Positions 25,771-33,300 of a stretch of DNA of 64,000 nucleotides are shown here, in pieces. The stretch spans positions 62,001 to 126,000 of the forward strand of contig DAOUDG010000109.1 in NCBI GenBank assembly GCA_034431435.1, in the 5' to 3' direction. The notes beneath the pieces are model-generated. The model had not been told where the DNA came from. It did not search any database and saw only the letters and a program-made list of their open reading frames with translations. Numbering within the stretch: position 1 is the stretch's first letter; each line of letters opens with the position of its first letter. A program made the position numbers and the translations under genes. Origin of the DNA: JAHCIE01 sp034431435 (GTDB lineage Bacteria > Chloroflexota > Anaerolineae > Epilineales > JAHCIE01).

Positions 25771-26436
25771 ATGTTCACCTTGCCTGTTCGCCTCACCCTC
25801 GTCGGCGACGCAGCCATTCTGGTCGAGTTCCGCGACGGAGAGTTGCTCGCCGCCAATCAGGCCGCCCGCGCCCTGGGGCAGGCGCTCAGGGCGAGCGAGC
25901 CGCCCTGGCTGCGCGACGTGACGCCCGCCTATCGTACGCTGCTGGTCACGTATGACCCGCTGGCGGACGCGCCCGACGCCATAGCGGAAGCGGTCAGGGC
26001 GGCAGTCGCCCACCTGGATATTGAACATGGTGCGCCAGGGCGGCTGGTCGAGATTCCGGTGCGCTACGGCGGGGATGATGGCCCCGATCTGGCCGACGTG
26101 GCGAGGCACACCGGCCTGAGCGAGGCCGAGGCCGTCGCGCGCCACACAGCGGCCGTGTACACGGTGATGTTCATCGGCTTCATGCCTGGCTTCCCTTACC
26201 TGTCAGGACTGGATCCGGCCCTGACGACGCCACGCCTGGCGACGCCGCGGCGTGCCGTGCCGGTCGGCAGTGTGGGCATCGGTGGCGACCAGACCGGCAT
26301 CTACCCATCGGTGTCGCCGGGCGGGTGGCGGCTGATTGGTCGTACCTCGCGTATGCTCTACGATCCGCGCCAGGACCCGCCCACCCTGCTGCGCGCGGGT
26401 GACCGGGTGCGGTTCGTCGCCGTCGAGGGTAGCTGA
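25771..26436 (+). CDS. pxpB: PxpB/KipI-family subunit (5-oxoprolinase or urea-carboxylase-like)
   Basis: A 221-residue protein of the KipI/PxpB family: the start LTLVGDAAILVEF, the IPVRYGGDDGPDLADVA strand and GFMPGFPYLSGLDP followed by VPVGSVGIGGDQTGIYPS are conserved family blocks. PxpB with PxpA and PxpC forms ATP-dependent 5-oxoprolinase; the same domain makes half of the carboxyltransferase of urea carboxylase. The stop overlaps the next start by one base. No pxpA is nearby, while a biotin carrier and a biotin carboxylase follow, so a biotin-dependent reaction is likely. Confidence 0.87.
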   Translation: MFTLPVRLTLVGDAAILVEFRDGELLAANQAARALGQALRASEPPWLRDVTPAYRTLLVTYDPLADAPDAIAEAVRAAVAHLDIEHGAPGRLVEIPVRYGGDDGPDLADVARHTGLSEAEAVARHTAAVYTVMFIGFMPGFPYLSGLDPALTTPRLATPRRAVPVGSVGIGGDQTGIYPSVSPGGWRLIGRTSRMLYDPRQDPPTLLRAGDRVRFVAVEGS

Positions 26437-27818
26437 TGGCGTTGCTGCGTGTCCTCGTCCCCGGCCCACTGACGAGCGTGCAAGACCTGGGCCGCTACGG
26501 CCTCGGCGATCAGGGTATCGCGCCGGCGGGAGCAATGGACTCGCTAGCGCTGCGCCTGGGCAACCTGGTGGTCGGCAACCTGCCCGGCGCGGCCGCTCTG
26601 GAAATGACGCTGGTCGGGCCGACACTGGCGGTCGAGGGCGGTGGGGTCGTGGCCCTGGCGGGCGCGCCATTCGAGGCGTGGCTAGAGACGGTGAGCGGGG
26701 AACGCCGCGCGATCACGCCGTGGCGGGCGGTGAGGGTCCGGGATGGCGACCGGCTCCGCATCGGCGGCGCACAGCAGGGGGCGCGGGCCTACCTGTGCGT
26801 CGCAGGGGGCATCGATGTTCCGCTCCACCACGGTAGTCGCGCCACGCACCTGGGGGCCGGGCTGGGCGGGTTAGCGGGCCGCGCCTTGCGGGAAGGTGAC
26901 AGGCTGCCGGTAGGCACACCACGACAGAGCCTGGACGACCTGGCGGGGCGGCAACTGCGGCGTGACCTGTGGCCGCCGTACCCGGTCGAGGCGGTGGTGA
27001 GAGTCATTCTCGGCCCGCAGGCCGAGGGCTTCACGCCCGACGCCGTGGCGACCTTCTTGAGCGCAGCTTACACTGTGGAGCCAGACTCGAACCGTATGGG
27101 CGTGCGGCTGAGTGGGCCACAACTGGGGCACGTGGATGGCGCGGACCTGACCTCGGAGGGAATCGCCCTGGGGGCGGTACAGGTCCCCCATAGCGGTCGG
27201 CCTATCATCCTCATGGCTGACCGCCAGACGACTGGCGGCTACACCAAGATCGCGACCGTCATTGGCGCGGACATTGGCGTGGTTGGGCAGGCGCGGCCCG
27301 GCGCGCGGCTTCGCTTCGAGGCGGTGACGGTGGAGGCGGCGCTGGCGGCCCGCCGTGCCCAGGAGGCTCTCGTGGACGAGGCGAGCATCGAACGCAATCT
27401 GACCTGGGGGCCGGCCGAGATCGCCGCTCTTCTCCACGCTTTCGCGGCGAGTGGGGTGGGGGAAATGGAACTTGAGATCGAGTCGCTGCGCCTGGTATTG
27501 CGGCGGGAGGCGCGTGGGGCGGTGGACGCTGGCGAGCCAGTGATGGCGAGGGAGGATAGCTCGCCGCCCGCGGCGGCAAGCGGGGCGCTGACCGCCCCCA
27601 TGCTGGGTATCTTTTACCGGGCGGGGTCGGCCGATGCGCCGCCCTTCGTCGAGGTGGGCGACAGCGTGGCGGCGGGGCAGGTGGTGGCTCTCATCGACGT
27701 GATGAAAACGCTGCACGAGGTCCGCGCCACGGAGGCAGGGTGTGTGACCGCCATTCTGGCTGAGAACGGCGCGCTGGTCGAGTACGGCCAGCCCTTGATG
27801 ACCATCTCCAATCCCTGA
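26436..27818 (+). CDS. pxpC: PxpC/KipA-family subunit fused to a biotin carrier domain
   Basis: A 460-residue fusion. Residues 1-330 are PxpC/KipA (GPLTSVQDLGRYGLGDQGI, GAMDSLALRLGN, VEPDSNRMGVRLSG, MADRQTTGGYTKIATV). A linker of about 50 residues leads to a biotinyl domain (about 385-460) starting LTAPMLGIFYRAGSADAPPFV and carrying the biotin-accepting Lys at about residue 424 in IDVMKTLHEV (EAMKM in classical carriers). The carrier would shuttle carboxybiotin from the carboxylase encoded next to the KipI/KipA site. The order KipA plus carrier matches one end of urea carboxylase split into separate genes. Confidence 0.88.
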   Translation: MALLRVLVPGPLTSVQDLGRYGLGDQGIAPAGAMDSLALRLGNLVVGNLPGAAALEMTLVGPTLAVEGGGVVALAGAPFEAWLETVSGERRAITPWRAVRVRDGDRLRIGGAQQGARAYLCVAGGIDVPLHHGSRATHLGAGLGGLAGRALREGDRLPVGTPRQSLDDLAGRQLRRDLWPPYPVEAVVRVILGPQAEGFTPDAVATFLSAAYTVEPDSNRMGVRLSGPQLGHVDGADLTSEGIALGAVQVPHSGRPIILMADRQTTGGYTKIATVIGADIGVVGQARPGARLRFEAVTVEAALAARRAQEALVDEASIERNLTWGPAEIAALLHAFAASGVGEMELEIESLRLVLRREARGAVDAGEPVMAREDSSPPAAASGALTAPMLGIFYRAGSADAPPFVEVGDSVAAGQVVALIDVMKTLHEVRATEAGCVTAILAENGALVEYGQPLMTISNP

Positions 27819-27832
27819 TCGCCAACCGTCCC

Positions 27833-29164
27833 ATGTTCTCTCACATCCTGATTGCCAACCGAGGCGAGGCCGCGCTGCGCATTCTGCGCACGTGCCACGC
27901 GCTGGGGGTGCGGGCGACGCTGGCGGTATCCGACGTCGACCGCGACAGCCTGCCCGCGCGGCTGGCCGATCGCGTCGTGTGCATCGGTCCCGCCGCGCCC
28001 GGTCTGAGCTATCTCAACGGGGCAGCCTTGACGCAGGCGGCGCTGGCCGTGGGTGCGCAGGCCATCCACCCCGGCTACGGTTTCCTCGCCGAGAGCGCGG
28101 CCTTTGCCCGCCAGGTGACTCAGGCGGGGCTGGTGTTCGTGGGGCCGCCCGCTGACGCGATGGCCCGCCTGGGAGACAAGGCGGCCAGCCGCGCTCTGGC
28201 AGTGAGCGTAGGCGCGCCAGTCATTCCAGGCAGTGAGCCCTTGACGGACGAGGTGGCCGCACGGCGGGCGGCCGATGACTTGGGTTACCCCGTGCTGCTC
28301 AAGGCGGCGGCAGGAGGCGGCGGGCGCGGCATTCGCCGCGTGGATGATGGGGCGGCGCTGGAGGCCCAATTCGTGGCTGCGCGCGCCGAGGCGGCCGGCG
28401 CGTTTGGCGATGGCGCGCTCTATATGGAGAAGCTGTTGGGTCACGCGCGCCATGTGGAGGTGCAGATTCTGGCCGATGGGCGCGGGCACGTCGTCGCTCT
28501 GGGCGAGCGCGACTGCTCGGCTCAGCGACGGCGGCAGAAGGTGCTGGAGGAGACCCCCGCGCCCCACCTGCCCACGGCGACGCGAGATGCGCTGCACGCG
28601 GCGGCCGGCCGGCTGGCCCAGGCGGCCGGCTATGTGAACGCCGGGACGGTGGAGTTTCTGGTCGATGGGGATGGGCAGTTCTACTTTATGGAGATGAACG
28701 CGCGGCTCCAGGTGGAGCACCCTGTGACCGAGATGGTGACGGGGATGGACCTGGTAGCGGAGCAATTGCGGGTGGCGGCGGGCGAGGCGGACTATGGCGG
28801 GCTGCGCCTCGCGCCGCTGGGCTGGGCGGTGGAGGCGCGGGTGACGGCCGAGGACCCTGACCACGACTTCCTGCCGCGCGTCGGGACGGTGACCCGCTAT
28901 CAGCCGCCCAGCGGCCCGGGCGTCCGCGTCGACAGCCACCTGTACACAGGCTACGCTATCCCGCTGTGGTACGACTCGCTGCTGGCGAAGGTCATCGCCT
29001 GGGGGCCAGATCGCCCGACGGCGGTGGCGCGACTGGCGGGGGCATTGGGGGAGATGGTGATCAAGGGAGCGCCGACGACGCTCCCGCTGCTGCGGCGGCT
29101 CGTCGATAGCCCGGCGTTTCGGCAAGGGGGCGTGGATACGGAGTGGCTGCAACGTGAAACGTGA
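27833..29164 (+). CDS. accC: Biotin carboxylase subunit
   Basis: A 443-residue biotin carboxylase. ILIANRGEAALRILRTCHALG at the start, the ATP-grasp glycine loop AAAGGGGRGIRRV (about residue 160), HVEVQILADGRGHVVALGERDCS and MEMNARLQVEHPVTEMVTGMDL are all present. It uses ATP and bicarbonate to carboxylate biotin on a carrier. In this place the carrier is most likely the domain fused to PxpC, 15 bases upstream, rather than acetyl-CoA carboxylase AccB. The gene symbol is by homology only. No clear ribosome site; translational coupling is likely. Confidence 0.9.
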   Translation: MFSHILIANRGEAALRILRTCHALGVRATLAVSDVDRDSLPARLADRVVCIGPAAPGLSYLNGAALTQAALAVGAQAIHPGYGFLAESAAFARQVTQAGLVFVGPPADAMARLGDKAASRALAVSVGAPVIPGSEPLTDEVAARRAADDLGYPVLLKAAAGGGGRGIRRVDDGAALEAQFVAARAEAAGAFGDGALYMEKLLGHARHVEVQILADGRGHVVALGERDCSAQRRRQKVLEETPAPHLPTATRDALHAAAGRLAQAAGYVNAGTVEFLVDGDGQFYFMEMNARLQVEHPVTEMVTGMDLVAEQLRVAAGEADYGGLRLAPLGWAVEARVTAEDPDHDFLPRVGTVTRYQPPSGPGVRVDSHLYTGYAIPLWYDSLLAKVIAWGPDRPTAVARLAGALGEMVIKGAPTTLPLLRRLVDSPAFRQGGVDTEWLQRET

Positions 29165-29217
29165 GGCGTGAGGAAAGAGAGTAGAGAGAGGCGATTTGAG
29201 GCTCTCTCGCCTCACGC
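29153..29217. repeat. CGTGARR heptads and imperfect palindrome behind the biotin operon
   Basis: CGTGAAACGTGAGGCGTGAG (29153-29172) is a run of 7-base units. GCGTGAGG (29166-29173) and CCTCACGC (29210-29217), with GAGAGAG (29184-29190) and CTCTCTC (29202-29208) nested inside, form an imperfect hairpin between convergent genes, so it may end transcription from both sides. Confidence 0.65.
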
Positions 29218-29232
29218 TTCAGGCTCCACGCA

Positions 29233-30207
29233 TCATTTCGCCGGTGAGTTGGTGGTGGAAATGCCGCCGACGTGCGCGGCATCGGCGGCGGCGACAGCCT
29301 CGGGTTGGCTGAGGGTGGTTGCGGCGAGTAGCACGAGGGCGATCCATACCAGGTCGGCCAGCAACAGGTGAACCAGCTGCAGCCAGACCGGGGCCAGCAG
29401 GAGAACGTTCATGAAGCCCGCCGCCCACTGGATGATGATAAGGGCAATGACGATGTTTGCCATGCGGGCGACCTCGGCCGCAGGCGCGCGACGCCTGGCG
29501 TATTGGGCCAGCAGGATCAGCCCCGCGCCGATGAGTATGGCAATGATGGGGTGGAGGACTCGCAGCCGAACCAGAAAGTGCGCCGTGGCGTCCAGGTCCT
29601 GAGCGAGTCCCTCCGCCAGACTGGCGCTAGGGAAGAGGGTATCGCCGAGGGCGACGATGGCTCCGCTGGCGCCGATAACGGCCGTGCCGATGAGGCCGAG
29701 AACCAGGCCTGTGGCCAGGCCCCGGCGCTGGCCGACGCGCAGCGGCCCGCCGCCAGAGGCCCACCAGGCGGTGAGCGTCAGCGCGCCGAGCAGGATGAAG
29801 GTATTGACGAGGTGCAAGGCCATCGAGACGGCGCGGGCCAGCGAGGCGTTGTGGGCCACCAGTTCGAAGAGGACCAGGCCTGCGCCGAGCAGCGCCTCGG
29901 TGAGGATGAAGATGACAGACAGCGCCGCGCCACGGCGCACCAGGCTGCCCTTCGGGTAGGCGCGGAAGGCCCACACGGCCATGATGCCGACGAAGAGGAG
30001 GGCCAGCCCGCTGCTCAGGCGGTGGCTGAACTCGATGAGCGTGTGGGTCTGGGGCGATATGGGCACGACTCCGCCGTTGCACAGTGGCCAGTGCGCGCCA
30101 CAGCCCGCGCCGGAGCCGGTCGCGCGCACGACCGCCCCCCACAGAATGACCAGGACGTTGTAGCCCAATACGAACCAGGCATACCAGGCAAATCGAGTCA
30201 GCTGCAT
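29233..30207 (-). CDS. ctaA: Heme A synthase (COX15/CtaA family)
   Basis: A 324-residue protein with about eight membrane segments. VRATGSGAGCGAHWPLCNG carries the redox Cys pair of the family in the first outer loop; conserved His residues follow in IEFSHRLSSG, MALHLVNT, LHPIIA and LVHLLLADL, the four heme ligands of the pseudo-twofold structure. The enzyme oxidises the heme O methyl group to heme A for aa3-type cytochrome oxidase, implying aerobic respiration. No oxidase or heme O synthase gene is in the window. Confidence 0.92.
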   Translation of the reverse strand: MQLTRFAWYAWFVLGYNVLVILWGAVVRATGSGAGCGAHWPLCNGGVVPISPQTHTLIEFSHRLSSGLALLFVGIMAVWAFRAYPKGSLVRRGAALSVIFILTEALLGAGLVLFELVAHNASLARAVSMALHLVNTFILLGALTLTAWWASGGGPLRVGQRRGLATGLVLGLIGTAVIGASGAIVALGDTLFPSASLAEGLAQDLDATAHFLVRLRVLHPIIAILIGAGLILLAQYARRRAPAAEVARMANIVIALIIIQWAAGFMNVLLLAPVWLQLVHLLLADLVWIALVLLAATTLSQPEAVAAADAAHVGGISTTNSPAK

Positions 30208-30332
30208 GATGGCCCTCTAGCGCGTAGTCAACACGGGAACGCCCCAATCATAGCAGAAGGGGGCGCGGAGGGGAAACTACGCTGGCTGTGTCGCCTCGGG
30301 TGAACGCCACCGTGGGCGAGGGAAGCGCGGGC

Positions 30333-33300
30333 CTATGGCGTGGGCGTGGGGCCGGGCGGCGTGCCCCACGGATCGGCAGCCATGTCGATGAGGCGCTGCA
30401 GCAGCGGTCGATAGGGCGCGACCACGGTCAGGATACTGGCGGCGGCCGGCCGATCGGCCGCCCCCACCTCCAGGGTGAAGGTTAGCGCGTGACGGCTGGC
30501 ATAAGCCCAGTCGTCGAACGCGCCACCCTCCGCGCCATACAGCCCCGCCTGGCGGGCCGAGGTGTTGGGAACCAGGGCGGCCAGTTCCGCGCCCACCGCT
30601 TTCAGGCGCGCGTCGTCCGGCGCGGGCGTCATTCGATAGCCCCAGGGATACAGAATCTCGTTGCCGTAGGCGTGGATGTCGGTGACAACCTGGGCGCGAC
30701 GGGCCAGCACGAATTGGCGGAGCGCCTCGGTCTCTGACTCCGACCACGCGGATGCTCCCTGGTACTCTTCATGGCAGGGGCTGCTGCTCGCGCCGATTCC
30801 CCATCCCAACTCGAAGTTGCGGTTGAGGTCTACCCCGTCGCATACGTCCCACGCGCCGTCGGCGTTGTTGTCACGCGCGTTCTTGCGCCAGTCGCGGCTG
30901 TGGCTGGGGTCGATGCCGTCGTCGTAGCCATCGATGACACGGCCATCGGGGTTGAGCATGGGCAGAATCCACACCTGACGGCCATCCAGCAGGCGCGTCA
31001 CCTCGGGGTCGATACCATAGCGATTCACAAGCTCATAGGTCGTGTAGAGGAGCGTTTCGACGGCGATCCACTCGCGGGCGTGCAGGCCACTGGTCAGGAC
31101 GACCTCCGGCTCGTCCTCGTCGGTGGTGGGGTTGTCAGACAGCTTCAGGGCCAGAATATCGCGGTCTTGTCGGGAGCGGCCGATACTGGTGAGCGTGACG
31201 ACCTCTGGGAACTCGGCGGCCAGGCGCTGCAGTTCGCTCTGGAGGCTGTTGACCCGTGCGTAGGAGTGATACATGGTCCAGGGCGCCTGGCTGCGCGTGG
31301 TGAACGTGCGGTCGTCGCCCAGGACCTGATTGCCCTGGCCGTCATCGGAGCGGACGCGATAGTGATACTGGAGACCGGGAATCAGCCCCGTCAGTTCGAC
31401 GTTGTGCTCGGTGGTCAGGTCGCCGCTGCCCAGGCTAACAGGGGAGCCAGGTGGCACGCTCAACTCGACATAAGAAGTAGCGGCGCGGTCGGTTCGCCAG
31501 GTGATGCGCGCGCCGGTCGCGGTCACGTAGCGGGCGTGGACGGCCGTTAGCTGCGGTGGGTCGTTGCCGGGGGCGGCGGTGCGGAAGGTATTGTCGACGC
31601 TCGCGGCGGAGTTGCCTGCGGCATCGACGGCGCCGACGCGGAAATGATAGGTGGTGGCGGCGCGCAGGCCGCTGAGGAGGACGCTGTGGCGCGTCGTGAC
31701 GAGGCCGCCGGCCAGACTGTCGCCGTAGAGAGCGGTCGGGCCGAAGTCCACTTGCCCGATGGCTGGTTCGTCGGTGGTCCAGGTGATAACGGCGCTGCTC
31801 AGGGTGACAGACAGAACAGCCACGTCCGAGATGACGGGTGAAATGGCGTCGATGCCGCTGACCGTGACCGTGGACGCTGGCCCCCACGCCGAGGTTGCGC
31901 CCGCTGCGTCGACCGCACGCGCACGCACTGGATATACGCCGGGCCGCTGCCAGGCATGGCTGGTAGCCACGATGCCGCCGCCGGTCGGGGCGGCCAGGGC
32001 AGCCTGGGTCCCATCGCCCCAATCAAGCACGAGTTGGGTCACGTTACCATTGGGGTCATCGGCGATGGCGCGATACATGGCGGCCGTGTGGGTGTCGACG
32101 CGAGGGGGGCCGAGGGGCGCAGGCGGTGTAAGCGGGGCGAGGTTGGGGAGCGAGCCGCCGAGAGTCACGCGGAGCAGCGCGTCGGTACGCGCGTCACGCT
32201 GCCAGTCGGAGCCGCGATAGAACTCGCCGCGGCGATAGGGGTTGCGGTCATCGGTGCGCCACAGGTACGCGCCCATGCCCGCCTCGTAGGGACGCGCTAT
32301 GACGTAGACCCGCTGGTTCGCGCCGAGGTCGAGCGGCTTGTTGAGTGTCACGCGCACCCAGTCGGGGCCTGCCGGCGCGGTGGAACTCACGTCGGTCGGT
32401 GTGACCAGGCCCCAGGCAGCGCCAATGGGGACCGGGCGAGCCTTGTCGACCATGGCGCGCGATGCGGGTGGCGGCGCAGCCGGCGCATCACCGAGGATGA
32501 GATTGGCGACGCCGGGATCGTTGGTGACGCTGACCAGCAAGGGGAAGGTGGGGGCAGGAGACTCCTTTGCCAGGGCCAGGCTGACGCTCGACAGGGAGCC
32601 GGCGCTGGCGATGAAGGTTTGCGCCTGCTGCGTCTCGCCGGGGCGCAGCGATATGACCGCCGCGCCATTGCCGGTGGCGGCCGTGACAAGGTCGGCGGGG
32701 GCATCGCTGACGACCACGGCCAGGCTCGCACTCCACGGCGACGCCTGCCCCGCGGCATCGAGGCTCTGGACGCGGACATCGTAGCGCCCAGCGCGCGCCC
32801 AGGCATGGCTGGCCCGCGCCCAGGTGGTCGGCGGCGCGGCATCGATGGTCAGCGCCGCGCCATCGCCGAAGTCGAAGCGATAGCGCAGGGATCGGCCGGG
32901 GTCGGCGGGCGCGGCGTATAGGGCAATGGGGACGCCGGTATAGGCACTGGCCGGACCGATGGGCACGCCGGGCGCGGGTGGCGGGGGGCTGGGCGTCGGA
33001 GTGACGATGATGGGCGCGCCGGTGCTGAAGGTCAGGCGGAAGGGTTGGGCCAGACTGTTACCCGCCAGGTCTGTGGCGGCGGTGGAGACCGTCACAGTGT
33101 AGGCGGTCTGGGGGGACAGGGGCGCGCTGGGGGTGAACCGCAGGCTCGCGCCGTCCCAGGTCAGGTTGCCTGCCGTGCTGGGGGTCAGGGTCAGAGCCTG
33201 GCTGACGGAGTCGCGGGTCATAGCCTCCGAGAAGGTGAGGGCCAGGGTGGCGGTGATGGGGACGCCTGTTGCGCCGATGCCGGGAACGGTGGCGACCACA

